64,000 nucleotides of DNA, taken from Reichenbachiella sp. 5M10. Its GTDB lineage: Bacteria > Bacteroidota > Bacteroidia > Cytophagales > Cyclobacteriaceae. Positions 8,843 through 17,886 of the stretch are shown here, piece after piece. The stretch covers positions 3,848,501-3,912,500 of the forward strand of contig NZ_MDGR01000007.1 in the NCBI RefSeq assembly GCF_002742335.1, read 5' to 3'. The notes below the pieces were generated by a model that had not been told where the DNA came from, made no database searches, and worked only from the letters and a program-made list of their open reading frames with translations. The position numbers and the translations under genes are program-made. Every line of letters begins with the position of its first letter. The first letter of the stretch is position 1.

Positions 8843-9424
8843 TCAGGTCAATCCGAGTTTTTGTCGATGATCAGTCTTGCTGACTTCAAATGACTCCATG
8901 TCTTCCAAGAGTTCTTTGACATTGTCCCGAATCACAAACAAACTGAGATGATCTTCTCGAATCAATTCGTTCTTTAGCATGTGGTCCATGAAAATCATCA
9001 GCGGGTCATAATACCCGTTGACATTCAAGATCCCAATGGGTTTTTGCACCAACCCCAGTTGACCCCAAGTCAAGATCTCCGCCAGCTCCTCCAAAGTTCC
9101 AAAGCCGCCAGGCATCGCGATAAATCCCTCCGCTCGCTCGGCCATCTCTGTTTTTCGCTGATGCATGGACTCGGTCCGAATGATCTCTGTAACCCCTTTG
9201 TGCGTAATCTCTACCGTATCTAGAAAACCCGGAATCACCCCGATAACCCGGCCTCCCTTAGCTAGACATGCGTCTGCAAGCACACCCATCAGGCCTATAC
9301 TGGCTCCCCCATAAACCAAGCTAACCTGCCTCTCTGCCAGCTCCTGTCCCAGTTCTGCAGCCACTTCTTTCATCGCAGGATTATTTCCCATCGACGAACC
9401 ACAATACACACAAATACTTTTCAT
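8843..9424 (-). CDS. LOG family protein (cytokinin riboside 5'-monophosphate phosphoribohydrolase type)
   Basis: This 193-residue LOG/TIGR00730-family Rossmann protein removes the ribose-5-phosphate from nucleoside monophosphates in characterised homologues. The signature PGGFGTLEE is present, preceded by ESMHQRKTEMAE with the conserved Arg/Lys. YGGASIGLMG near residue 39 is the nucleotide-binding loop. In non-plant-associated bacteria the physiological substrate is often AMP or related damaged nucleotides. It heads the minus-strand run ending with the acyl-CoA synthetase. Its promoter (9436-9469) lies back to back with that of the ABC exporter gene. Confidence 0.9.
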   Translation of the reverse strand: MKSICVYCGSSMGNNPAMKEVAAELGQELAERQVSLVYGGASIGLMGVLADACLAKGGRVIGVIPGFLDTVEITHKGVTEIIRTESMHQRKTEMAERAEGFIAMPGGFGTLEELAEILTWGQLGLVQKPIGILNVNGYYDPLMIFMDHMLKNELIREDHLSLFVIRDNVKELLEDMESFEVSKTDHRQKLGLT

Positions 9425-9435
9425 GTCTTTTTGTT

Positions 9436-9469
9436 CAAATCTAGCAATCCTATTGACAATAGTTCCAAA
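9436..9469 (-). promoter_or_regulatory. Bacteroidota-type promoter for the LOG-headed operon
   Basis: On the minus strand TAGATTTG (9436-9443) matches the TAnnTTTG -7 box. TTTG at 9466-9469 lies 22 bp upstream as the -33 element. The start codon is 12 bp further down. Confidence 0.65.
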
Positions 9470-9482
9470 TTAACAAGATCGA

Positions 9483-9513
9483 TTGGTCGGTAAAAATTAG
9501 AAGCTTACTTTTG
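9483..9513 (+). promoter_or_regulatory. Bacteroidota-type promoter of the ABC exporter gene
   Basis: TACTTTTG at 9506-9513 matches TAnnTTTG. TTG at 9483-9485 is spaced 20 bp upstream. The ATG at 9533 follows 19 bp after the -7 box. Confidence 0.72.
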
Positions 9514-9532
9514 CGCAAATATTAGGACACAA

Positions 9533-11320
9533 ATGGCAAGAGAGAAGTTGAAGGAAGAGGACAAGAGGAAGCTCAATGGCGAAAATTTCAAAAAGCTATA
9601 CGGCATCTTTCAATACTTGATCCCATACAAATCAAAGTTTATCGTAGGGCTTATTTTCTTAGTCATTGGTAGCTTTTTACTATTGGCCTTCCCCCTCGTA
9701 GCAGGCAAGCTCATCGACGCAGCGAGTGGCGACCAAAGCTGGATACTCACAGACATCACACAGATCGCTTTATTTCTACTTGGCATTCTATTTCTACAAG
9801 CCATCATCTCTTACTTTCGCGTGTACCTGTTTGCACAAGTCAGCGAAAACGCGATGGCTGACATCCGCAACGGCCTCTACAAAAGAATCATTCAACTGCC
9901 TATTTCATTTTTTGACAAAAACCGGACAGGCGACCTGATGAGCCGCATGACCGCCGATGTGAGCATGTTGCAAACGACCTTCTCCACCACACTCGCAGAG
10001 CTTATCCGCCAGATCATCACACTGATCGTAGGCTTGACACTGATTTTCGTCACGACGCCTGCTCTGAGTGTATTCATGCTCTGCGTGCTGCCCATTTTGA
10101 TTTTTGTCGCGATGATTTTTGGAAAAAAAATCCGCAAATTGTCCCGTATCTCTCAGGACGAACTAGCCGCCTCATCCACTATCGCTGAAGAGACCTTCCA
10201 ATCTATACTGGCAGTCAAATCCTTCACCAACGAGACCTACGAACAAAATCGATTCTTTGGATCACTCAGTAGAGTAGTAGATGCAGCCATCGGAGCAGCC
10301 AAATACCGAGCAGGTTTCATTTCATTTATCATCTTTGCACTACTCGGTGCGATGGTAGCCATCATTTGGTATGGAGCAGTTCTCCTCCAAAATGGAGAAA
10401 TGAGTATCGGAGACTTGATTTCATTTGTCCTCTACACCTCCTTCATCGGAGGATCCATCGCAGGTCTCGGAGACCTATTTGGGCAATTGCAACGAGCCAT
10501 TGGTGCCTCAGAGCGTGTCTTAGAGATTCAGAATGAAGCGCCCGAAGAGCTTGAAGAGCAAGTAGCCCCAATAGCCAAAGTAAATGGCAACATTTCATTT
10601 GACAAGGTCTCGTTTGCCTACGAAAGCCGCAAAGACATCCAAGTCCTCAATCAGCTCTCACTGGAGATCAAGGCAGGAGAAAAAGTCGCCTTGGTCGGCA
10701 AAAGTGGCGCAGGCAAAACAACCATTACCCAGCTACTGCTAAGGCTATACCAAGGACATCAAGGCAGCATCAAAATTGACAACACCAACATCGAAGCTTT
10801 CGATATCGCAACCCTACGAGGCAACATCGGTATCGTCCCGCAAGAAATCATCCTATTTGGTGGATCTATCCGAGAAAACATCGCCTACGGCAAGCCCGGC
10901 GCAACCGAAGCTGAGATACTCGATGCGGCACAAAAAGCACACGCTATGGAGTTCATAGACAGCTTCCCTGAAGGACTTGACACGCTCGTAGGCGAACGGG
11001 GCATCAAGCTCTCTGGTGGCCAACGTCAACGCATCGCCATTGCCCGGACGATACTCAAAAACCCCGCCATCCTCATCCTAGACGAAGCGACCAGCTCATT
11101 GGATTCGGAATCAGAAAACCAAGTACAGCAGGCATTCAACGAACTGATGAAAGACCGTACAACACTAATCATAGCGCATCGATTGGCTACTATCAAAACT
11201 GCCGACAAGATCTTCGTATTGGAACATGGGCAAATCATAGAGTCCGGCAACCATGACAATCTTGTCAATCAAACCAATAGTACATACAGCCACATGGTCA
11301 ATCTACAATTGGTCGAATAA
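9533..11320 (+). CDS. ABC exporter, fused permease/ATPase (MsbA/LmrA type)
   Basis: This is a 595-residue half-transporter. A charged cytoplasmic lead and six transmembrane helices occupy about residues 30-330, and the nucleotide-binding domain about 350-595. Walker A is GKSGAGKTT near residue 388, the signature LSGGQRQR near 493, and Walker B with D-loop is ILDEATSSLD. It works as a dimer to export lipids, drugs or peptides; the substrate cannot be told. It has its own promoter and is followed by terC after 135 bp. A second exporter of the same class lies at 56672. Confidence 0.92.
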   Translation: MAREKLKEEDKRKLNGENFKKLYGIFQYLIPYKSKFIVGLIFLVIGSFLLLAFPLVAGKLIDAASGDQSWILTDITQIALFLLGILFLQAIISYFRVYLFAQVSENAMADIRNGLYKRIIQLPISFFDKNRTGDLMSRMTADVSMLQTTFSTTLAELIRQIITLIVGLTLIFVTTPALSVFMLCVLPILIFVAMIFGKKIRKLSRISQDELAASSTIAEETFQSILAVKSFTNETYEQNRFFGSLSRVVDAAIGAAKYRAGFISFIIFALLGAMVAIIWYGAVLLQNGEMSIGDLISFVLYTSFIGGSIAGLGDLFGQLQRAIGASERVLEIQNEAPEELEEQVAPIAKVNGNISFDKVSFAYESRKDIQVLNQLSLEIKAGEKVALVGKSGAGKTTITQLLLRLYQGHQGSIKIDNTNIEAFDIATLRGNIGIVPQEIILFGGSIRENIAYGKPGATEAEILDAAQKAHAMEFIDSFPEGLDTLVGERGIKLSGGQRQRIAIARTILKNPAILILDEATSSLDSESENQVQQAFNELMKDRTTLIIAHRLATIKTADKIFVLEHGQIIESGNHDNLVNQTNSTYSHMVNLQLVE

Positions 11321-11455
11321 TCTTACACATTGAACCCGTAGATTGTAGCACTGATCTAAAGCACCCAAAAGAGTTGAGTATTATATCCTGTTTATATTAT
11401 ATTCTGCTTTCTTTTGCGGTTAGCCCGACCTAGGACACCAAATAACATTGAAGGA

Positions 11456-12481
11456 ATGAACTTGATACTTACTAATCTCTTTTCTGGAACCAACGAAGGC
11501 CTATTGTTTGGCATATTCGGGGTGGTCATCGTGCTATTCCTAGTGGTAGACTTGGGACTGGTCCATAAAGGACCCAAGAAGATTTCCCAAAAAGATGCCT
11601 TGATGCAAACCATCTTTTGGATTGTAGTATCTGCAATCTTTGGAGGACTCATCTACTATTTTGGTGGCGGGTCTCAAGATGCCTTGGAGTTCTTTTCGGC
11701 ATATGTCACAGAAAAGGCCCTCTCAGTAGACAATATCTTCGTCATCCTTTTGATCCTTCGGTACTTCAAAGTCAAAGACGAATATTACCATGACATCCTT
11801 TTTTGGGGTATCCTAGGAGCCATCGTATTCCGTGCCATTTTCATCTTCCTTGGGGCATTGCTGATTGGTGAGTTCCACTGGATCTTGTACATCTTCGGTG
11901 TGTTTTTGATTTATTCGGGCATCAAAATATTCAACGAAGACGAAGAAATGGATGTCAATCCAGAAAAAAACATCCTTACGAAATGGGCGAGAAAATTTCT
12001 CCCCATCTCCAAAGACGAAAAAGGAGGAAAATTCGCCTTTCGAGAAAATGGAAAGTTTTGGTTTACCCCCCTATTTCTCGTCATCCTATTGATCGAATCT
12101 ACAGATTTGATCTTTGCAGTGGATTCTATTCCCGCAGCTTTTGCCATCAGTCAAAACGAGTTCATCATCTACACTTCCAATATTTTCGCAGTGATGGGCT
12201 TGAGAGCTATGTTCTTTCTTTTAGCCAATATTTTGGACAAGTTCTACCTTCTTCAAAAGGGTCTTTCGGTAGTACTTATCTTTATAGGCGCAAAAATGCT
12301 CCTAGAGTGGGACATCCTACAGCGTGGCTTTGAATGGATCGGCATAGGACATCTACACATACCTGTGATCTGGTCATTTATCGTTATCATCTTGGCACTG
12401 ACACTATCCATTGTGCTCTCGATTCTTTTCCCGCAGTCTCCAGAGGCCGTGGAAACTGTCGAACAAGCCGACACAAAGTAA
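11456..12481 (+). CDS. TerC/Alx family integral membrane protein
   Basis: This 341-residue TerC-family protein has about nine hydrophobic helices. Acidic residues sit within them: VDLGLVHKG, the pair EKALSVDNIFVI and ESTDLIFAVDSIPA are the family hallmarks. Members are linked to tellurite resistance and, in recent work on Alx/TerC, to manganese export and metallation of secreted proteins. A linker of about 40 residues between helices is Lys/Glu-rich. ATG 11456 is preferred to a TTG 14 codons upstream because the extension is not family-like. Confidence 0.9.
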   Translation: MNLILTNLFSGTNEGLLFGIFGVVIVLFLVVDLGLVHKGPKKISQKDALMQTIFWIVVSAIFGGLIYYFGGGSQDALEFFSAYVTEKALSVDNIFVILLILRYFKVKDEYYHDILFWGILGAIVFRAIFIFLGALLIGEFHWILYIFGVFLIYSGIKIFNEDEEMDVNPEKNILTKWARKFLPISKDEKGGKFAFRENGKFWFTPLFLVILLIESTDLIFAVDSIPAAFAISQNEFIIYTSNIFAVMGLRAMFFLLANILDKFYLLQKGLSVVLIFIGAKMLLEWDILQRGFEWIGIGHLHIPVIWSFIVIILALTLSIVLSILFPQSPEAVETVEQADTK

Positions 12482-12532
12482 GTGTAGCCTTTTTCTTTCT
12501 TTTTCGTAAATCTAAAATAAAAACGTACAAGA

Positions 12533-13015
12533 ATGATAGTTCCCTTTGACCAAATGCCCGAATCGGCAAGAGTATGGATATACCAAGCCAATAAATCATT
12601 TGAGCCACAAGACTTGAGGCTCATTCAAGAGGAAGCCACACAATTTTTAACAGGATGGGCAGCACATGGTGCCCCGCTCAAGAGCGCATTCAAAGTCCTT
12701 CACGATAAATTTTTGATTTTGTCTGTCGACGAAAGTTTAAACCAAGCCAGCGGCTGTTCGATTGATGCGTCCGTAGGTCTAGTTCGCAACTTAGCCCAAA
12801 AGCTCAACGTGGATTTTTTTGACCGTACCCAGGTTTGCTTTATACTCCAGGATGAAATTTTCGAAAGCCCTATTTCTGAGCTCAAAACCCATATCGAAAA
12901 TGGGAAAATCAAAAAAGACACCTTGACCTTCAACCACTTGGTCCCGACCATCCAAGAGCTCAATGCATCGTGGATAGTGCCCGCACAAGACAGCTGGATC
13001 AAAAGATATTTCTAA
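12533..13015 (+). CDS. Conserved Bacteroidota protein of unknown function
   Basis: This 160-residue soluble protein begins MIVPFDQMPESARVWIYQA. It resembles a Bacteroidota family often labelled 'ABC transporter ATPase' in databases, but there is no Walker A, Walker B or signature motif here, so that label would be wrong. Visible features are FLTGWAAHGAPLKS and SVDESLNQASGCSID, a compact alpha/beta pattern. The gene lies 51 bp after terC and 31 bp before the PorE-like lipoprotein gene, so it could be cotranscribed with them. No function is assigned. Confidence 0.75.
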   Translation: MIVPFDQMPESARVWIYQANKSFEPQDLRLIQEEATQFLTGWAAHGAPLKSAFKVLHDKFLILSVDESLNQASGCSIDASVGLVRNLAQKLNVDFFDRTQVCFILQDEIFESPISELKTHIENGKIKKDTLTFNHLVPTIQELNASWIVPAQDSWIKRYF

Positions 13016-13046
13016 GCTCATTTTCTTTTATTAGATTACTCATTAG

Positions 13047-15077
13047 ATGAAAATGTTTAATCGATACCTCATTTCCGCTCTGCTCCTAGTAGTCGCCAGT
13101 TGTAGCCCTCTCAAAAAAGCCAACAAGAGTTTCGACAAGGGGGAATACAGTACGGCCATCCATCAATACAAGAAAGCACTCAAAGCAGACGACCCCCTAT
13201 CTAACTATGCCCTAGCAGAAGCCTACCGCAAATCCAACAACCTCAAAAAATCAGAACCCTACTATAAGGCTGCCATCGACCATGGCACGAAAGAAGAAAA
13301 AGCTTACTATTACTATGCTTTGGCCCTCAAAAGCAACCAAAAAGAAGAGGAAGAAAAGAAAATTCTCCGGGAGTACTTGGCCAAAGCCGAAGACGAAGAT
13401 GTCATCATATGGGCACAAAACGAGTTGGACAATCTGTACAAACTAGATGACTTACGCGCAAAAGTCAACTACTTCCGAGTAAAGAATCTAGACGAAATCA
13501 ATACCCCTGCAGCAGAATACTCCCCCGTATACAACAATGGCTACCTTTACTTCACATCCAATCGAGACGGGGGCAAGACCTACAAAGGAACCGGCACCCC
13601 CTTTACCGACATCTACCGTGCACGTACCAAAGGTGCCAAGGTGGACCTTTCAAGCCTAGAGGCACTCGACGACAACATCAACGACCCAGACATCAACGAA
13701 GGCACTATCACCATGTCAGCCAACGGGAAAACCGTGATTTTCGCGAAAGCAAACAACGGGAAATCCAACGGGACAAATGAAGTCAACCTCTACTTCACTC
13801 GCTACCGAAACGGGCAATGGAGCGAAGCGCGTCCACTCTCTATCAACGGCAAGAACTCTTGGGACTCCACCCCTGCACTCACTGCAGATGGCACAACACT
13901 GTACTTCTCCTCCAACAGAGAGGGAGGCTATGGCGGACTAGACATCTACATCGCTAAACTCAACAGAAGAGGTCGATGGGTAGACATTCGCAACATGGGG
14001 CCACACATCAATACCCCTGGCAATGAAATATTTCCCTATGTGGGCGGGACCGGCATGCTGTACTTCTCATCAGACGGGCAGGCAGGATTCGGTGGGCTCG
14101 ATATTTTCCAAGCCACAAGAGATGGAGGACAGGTAGTCGTCGAAAACCTTGGACTCCCTATCAATTCTCCTGCCGATGATTTTGGCCTATTCTTGTTCAA
14201 CCCTTCTCGTGGGTTCTTTACATCCAACAGAAAAGGAGGCAAAGGAGATGATGACATATACACCTTCGTCAATGATGACCCGAACCTCAAAATCGTCAAT
14301 TATTTCCTCTCAGGCACCACACTGACCCCAGACCAACAAGGAATCATGCAACCACTATCCAATACCAAAGTCGTGCTCGTGGACGAAGAAGACGGCATCA
14401 TAGACGAGGTATTCACCAAGTCCGATGGGCAATACGAGTTTCGTGTGTATGCTGAAGAGAACTACTACCTCATCGCCGAAAAAGAAAACTACTTCACGAC
14501 CAGAATCGATTTTTCTACGATCGGAAAATCCCTCGACAAAACCACCTTAAAAGAAATGGTCACTAACGTCAATTTCGAGATCGATCTCCCTCTCAACCAG
14601 ATCGTCATCGAAAAACCTATCGTACTCAACAACATCTACTACGATCTAGATAAATCAGACATCAAAGAAGAGGCTGCCAAGGAACTGGACAAACTAGTAG
14701 TGATCATGCGTGACAATCCCGAGATCACCATCGAACTGAGTTCGCATACTGATGTCCGTGCAGATGAAAAATATAACCAACAGCTTTCACAGCGTAGAGC
14801 ACAATCTGCAGTAGACTACATCATCGCCCAAGGGATAGATAGCAAGCGAATCACAGCCAAAGGCTATGGAGAGTCCAAACTCATCATCGAAAATGCAGAC
14901 TCCGAAATCGAACACCAACAAAACCGTCGTACGGAATTTAAAGTGATCAAGTACAACCCCAAAGATACAAGTGATGAAGAAGGGGATTTCGAACAAGGCG
15001 AAGAAGGGGATGAAGATTCTGAACAAGATGATAGTGATCGTTTCTTTTCGGATTTGGACGAAGACACCGAAAACTAA
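13047..15077 (+). CDS. PorE-like OmpA-family lipoprotein (TPR, PD40 propeller, CRD, OmpA_C)
   Basis: This is a 676-residue outer-membrane lipoprotein with lipobox VVASC and Cys19 as the lipidated residue. Domains in order: TPR helices at about 22-145; WD40/PD40 beta-propeller repeats at about 150-420 (repeated YFSSNREGGYGGLDIY-type blades); a carboxypeptidase-regulatory-like beta domain at about 430-515; and a peptidoglycan-binding OmpA C-terminal domain at about 522-636 (SSHTDVRADEKYN, LSQRRA). The order and length match PorE, the type IX secretion component that anchors the complex to peptidoglycan. Cytophagales carry several such paralogues, so the equivalence is tentative. After the OmpA domain comes an unusual Asp/Glu-rich tail of nearly 40 residues. 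Confidence 0.85.
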   Translation: MKMFNRYLISALLLVVASCSPLKKANKSFDKGEYSTAIHQYKKALKADDPLSNYALAEAYRKSNNLKKSEPYYKAAIDHGTKEEKAYYYYALALKSNQKEEEEKKILREYLAKAEDEDVIIWAQNELDNLYKLDDLRAKVNYFRVKNLDEINTPAAEYSPVYNNGYLYFTSNRDGGKTYKGTGTPFTDIYRARTKGAKVDLSSLEALDDNINDPDINEGTITMSANGKTVIFAKANNGKSNGTNEVNLYFTRYRNGQWSEARPLSINGKNSWDSTPALTADGTTLYFSSNREGGYGGLDIYIAKLNRRGRWVDIRNMGPHINTPGNEIFPYVGGTGMLYFSSDGQAGFGGLDIFQATRDGGQVVVENLGLPINSPADDFGLFLFNPSRGFFTSNRKGGKGDDDIYTFVNDDPNLKIVNYFLSGTTLTPDQQGIMQPLSNTKVVLVDEEDGIIDEVFTKSDGQYEFRVYAEENYYLIAEKENYFTTRIDFSTIGKSLDKTTLKEMVTNVNFEIDLPLNQIVIEKPIVLNNIYYDLDKSDIKEEAAKELDKLVVIMRDNPEITIELSSHTDVRADEKYNQQLSQRRAQSAVDYIIAQGIDSKRITAKGYGESKLIIENADSEIEHQQNRRTEFKVIKYNPKDTSDEEGDFEQGEEGDEDSEQDDSDRFFSDLDEDTEN

Positions 15078-15281
15078 TCCTTGGTTTTCTAAGAATTTTT
15101 CCTAATTTGTAACTCTACTCGTCGAGTTGAGAAAAGTTCTACTCGCCACAAGCAGCAAGAACAGCCCTACGAACTTATTTATGGCATATCTACTTAAAAT
15201 TTATTTTTAGGGGATTCGCTTATTTTATAAGTGCTAGGAATTTTTCATTTTTGATAACGAAGAAAAATAGATTGAATTCAC

Positions 15282-15704
15282 ATGAAAGGATTTTTTATAA
15301 GAGCCACTAGAATCACACCATCGATATATTTCAATCCACAAAAGGGGTTGCTTGACATCAGGGGGAAATCAAGCCCAGAAAATCCATTGGCATTTTACAA
15401 ACACTTGCACGAGAGCATTGATCAGTTTGGCAGTACAGACACCCCTACGTTGACGCTCAATATTGCCTATGAGTATTTCAACACGAGTTCGTCAAAATGC
15501 ATCTATATCCTATTCAAGAAAGTCAATGACCTGAGAATCGATAAAGGCAAAAATGTCAAAGTAAACTGGTACTTCGAAGACGGTGACGAAGACATGCAAG
15601 AAGCCGGTGAAGATTTGAGTTCGTTCTTCAACTATGAATTCAACTATGTAGAAATCCCAGAAATCAACGTCTTGGGTGAGATGAGAAAAGAAGAAGAAAA
15701 TTAA
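15282..15704 (+). CDS. SiaC-family (DUF1987) regulatory phosphoprotein
   Basis: This 140-residue DUF1987 protein starts MKGFFIRATRITPSIYFNP. In Pseudomonas, SiaC is phosphorylated on Thr68 by SiaB, dephosphorylated by SiaA, and when unmodified activates the diguanylate cyclase SiaD. Here residue 68 is also a Thr, in YFNTSSSK, so the switch site appears conserved. No SiaA-, SiaB- or cyclase-like gene is nearby. It has its own upstream gap of about 200 bp after the PorE-like gene and ends at a strong terminator. A role in c-di-GMP control of surface behaviour is inferred from the family. Confidence 0.85.
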   Translation: MKGFFIRATRITPSIYFNPQKGLLDIRGKSSPENPLAFYKHLHESIDQFGSTDTPTLTLNIAYEYFNTSSSKCIYILFKKVNDLRIDKGKNVKVNWYFEDGDEDMQEAGEDLSSFFNYEFNYVEIPEINVLGEMRKEEEN

Positions 15705-15718
15705 TACAGCCACCAAGA

Positions 15719-15759
15719 CACAAAAAAAGCACTGCGTATCCTGCAGTGCTTTTTTTGTG
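15719..15759. terminator. Bidirectional intrinsic terminator
   Basis: A 17-bp perfect stem (15719-15735 with 15743-15759, loop 15736-15742) contains an A7 tract on one side and a T7 tract on the other. It therefore serves both the SiaC-like gene (plus) and the DinB-like gene (minus), which converge here. Confidence 0.92.
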
Positions 15760-15771
15760 CCTCACCCCGCA

Positions 15772-16290
15772 TTACATCTGTCCACTCCACGGAGGAGTCA
15801 CTCCGATAAACCGAGCATAGGTGACAAACTGACCTTTGTGCTCGGAACAATGGGAATTGCAGATGGACATGATCGCTCTTTTGGTGTACTTGCCAAATGG
15901 CAATTCAACCTCAGTCTCTAGATCATTTTTCTTAATTGCCGCAGAAGCTGCAGTCACATAATCGAATGAATCATTGATGGCTTTGAGCAAGTCCTCTTTC
16001 GACTTGAGTGTCTTTTCAAAACTCTGCGCGTCCACACCAACAGCAGGCGCTGCTCCCAAGAAGCCCCCAAACATATAGTTGGCCGCAGCGATGTGAGCGA
16101 CCACTTCTGAGATGGTTCTGACATCGGTATTAGGCTTCCAACCAAGCATATCATCTGGGATAATCTCCAGCAGTTGAACGATGTGTCCTTTGTTGAAGGA
16201 AGCTCCTCCAGCAAACTCTTGTTGTACAGTAGGTGCTTGTCCCCACGCTAGCATCGGGACAAAAACGAAAAGGTAGATTAGTTTTTTCAT
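15772..16290 (-). CDS. Exported DinB-superfamily protein
   Basis: This 172-residue protein has a signal peptide (residues 1-17, MKKLIYLFVFVPMLAWG) followed by a DinB-like four-helix bundle. Candidate metal-binding His residues occur in NKGHIVQLL, VVAHIAAANYMF and CNSHCSEHKGQ, the usual three-His spacing of DinB/YfiT-type metalloproteins. Most relatives are thiol-dependent transferases, but the reaction of this one is unknown. It has an extra Cys next to the last His pair. The gene starts 59 bp after the radA stop and ends at the shared terminator. Confidence 0.82.
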   Translation of the reverse strand: MKKLIYLFVFVPMLAWGQAPTVQQEFAGGASFNKGHIVQLLEIIPDDMLGWKPNTDVRTISEVVAHIAAANYMFGGFLGAAPAVGVDAQSFEKTLKSKEDLLKAINDSFDYVTAASAAIKKNDLETEVELPFGKYTKRAIMSICNSHCSEHKGQFVTYARFIGVTPPWSGQM

Positions 16291-16349
16291 ATCTATTATA
16301 GTGTTTGGTTTCTAAACCCTGTACGGGCTAATGAACATGGTGTTCTATT

Positions 16350-17735
16350 TCACTCTGACGAAAGTTGCTTAAATACCTCGACAATATTAGCGACAAAGTG
16401 AATCTTTATTCGAAATTTGGATGGATCCAAAGATTTTTGATTCACTTGAGAAATGTAAATATCTGAAAAGCCCAATTTTTCAGCCTCAGAAACTCGATTT
16501 TCGATGCGATTGACTGCTCTCACCTCTCCGCCCAGCCCCACTTCACCTGCAAAGCAAATGTCGGACGATATCACCTGATCTTCATGTGAGGACACCACCG
16601 ATACGCAGATACTCAAATCGAGTGCTGGATCGTCTATTTTCAATCCTCCAGCAATGTTGAGAAAAACGTCTTGATTGCCAAGCCGAAGACCTCCTCGTTT
16701 TTCGAGTACGGCGAGGAGCATATTGAGACGCTTGGCATCATAGCCTGTCGTAGATCGCTGTGGTGTGCCATACGCCGAGGTGCTCACCAGAGCTTGAGTC
16801 TCTATAAGCAAGGGACGGTTGCCCTCAATCGAAGCACCTATAGTCACTCCACTGAGTTGGTTGTCCTTATTAGAAATCAAAATCTCAGACGGGTTGGTCA
16901 CTTGTCGCATCCCATTGCCCAACATCTCATACAAACCAATCTCCGAGGTAGAACCAAAGCGATTTTTGGTCGTACGTAAAATCCGATAACTCAAATGACG
17001 ATCCCCCTCGAACTGTAAGACCGTATCCACCATGTGCTCCAACACCTTCGGACCTGCTATACTTCCTTCTTTGGTGATGTGTCCAATCATGAATACCGGT
17101 ACCCCTGAAGTCTTGGCAAACTGCAGCAACTCCCCGGTACACTCGCGTACCTGACTCACGCTCCCCGCCGAACTGTCAATTTTGGCACTGTAGAGCGTTT
17201 GTATCGAATCGATGACCAACACATCAGGCTGTACCTGAAGGACCTGTTGAAAAATCTGGCTCACAGAGGTCTCCGCTAGCAAAAAACAATTGTCCGAAGA
17301 CAAAGGGGCCATTCGCTCAGCCCGCATCTTGATCTGCTGAGGGCTCTCCTCTCCTGACACATAGAGCACCTTGCGGTCATTCATTTTCAAGGCCATCTGC
17401 AAAAAAAGTGTCGATTTCCCAATACCAGGCTCTCCCCCCACCAGTACCAAAGACCCCGCTACGATGCCTCCACCAAGGACACGGTCCAGCTCCTGGTCGT
17501 GAGTCGTGACACGCTCACTTTTCTCGGATTGTACCTCCTTGATTTTCACTGGCCGGTTAGGGACCTTCTTTTGCGGCTCTTGAGAACTCCATATTTTGAC
17601 ATTTTTCTCAGAAGTAGATTCAATCACTTCTTCTACATAGGAATTCCACTCGCCACAGCTGTTGCACTTGCCAACCCATTTGGCAGATTGTGCGCCACAG
17701 TTTTGACAAAAAAATACAGTTTTTGCTTTCGCCAT
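16350..17735 (-). CDS. radA: DNA repair protein RadA (Sms)
   Basis: This 461-residue protein has every RadA landmark. An N-terminal zinc finger (CQNCGAQSAKW, CNSCGEWN) is followed by a RecA-like ATPase with Walker A GGEPGIGKST, the RadA-specific TTKNRFGST motif, and a Lon-like C-terminal domain from about residue 290. RadA is a hexameric helicase that drives branch migration during recombination and restart of damaged forks. It is transcribed divergently from feoA. The minus strand carries a TAGATTTG box at 17766-17773, but without a well-spaced -33 element. Confidence 0.97.
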   Translation of the reverse strand: MAKAKTVFFCQNCGAQSAKWVGKCNSCGEWNSYVEEVIESTSEKNVKIWSSQEPQKKVPNRPVKIKEVQSEKSERVTTHDQELDRVLGGGIVAGSLVLVGGEPGIGKSTLFLQMALKMNDRKVLYVSGEESPQQIKMRAERMAPLSSDNCFLLAETSVSQIFQQVLQVQPDVLVIDSIQTLYSAKIDSSAGSVSQVRECTGELLQFAKTSGVPVFMIGHITKEGSIAGPKVLEHMVDTVLQFEGDRHLSYRILRTTKNRFGSTSEIGLYEMLGNGMRQVTNPSEILISNKDNQLSGVTIGASIEGNRPLLIETQALVSTSAYGTPQRSTTGYDAKRLNMLLAVLEKRGGLRLGNQDVFLNIAGGLKIDDPALDLSICVSVVSSHEDQVISSDICFAGEVGLGGEVRAVNRIENRVSEAEKLGFSDIYISQVNQKSLDPSKFRIKIHFVANIVEVFKQLSSE

Positions 17736-17823
17736 AAGTACATGATTCTAAGGATACGAAATTAACAAATCTAAAATCGGTTTAACCCAAAAAGTAGAAC
17801 ATGAGACATCTCACCTCCGCATA

Positions 17824-17855
17824 TTTGCACCCCTAGGACAAAAGGAATAGATTTG
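17824..17855 (+). promoter_or_regulatory. Bacteroidota-type promoter of feoAB-mutS2-like operon
   Basis: TAGATTTG at 17848-17855 matches TAnnTTTG. TTTG at 17824-17827 is 20 bp upstream. The feoA ATG lies 31 bp downstream. I see no obvious Fur-like palindrome over it. Confidence 0.75.
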
Positions 17856-17886
17856 CCCTTATTTTAAAAGATTCTAAATAACGCAA

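Noticed and set aside
12533-13015. Calling this protein an ABC transporter ATPase
   Set aside because: It contains no Walker A, Walker B or signature motif; the label seems to be a propagated database error.
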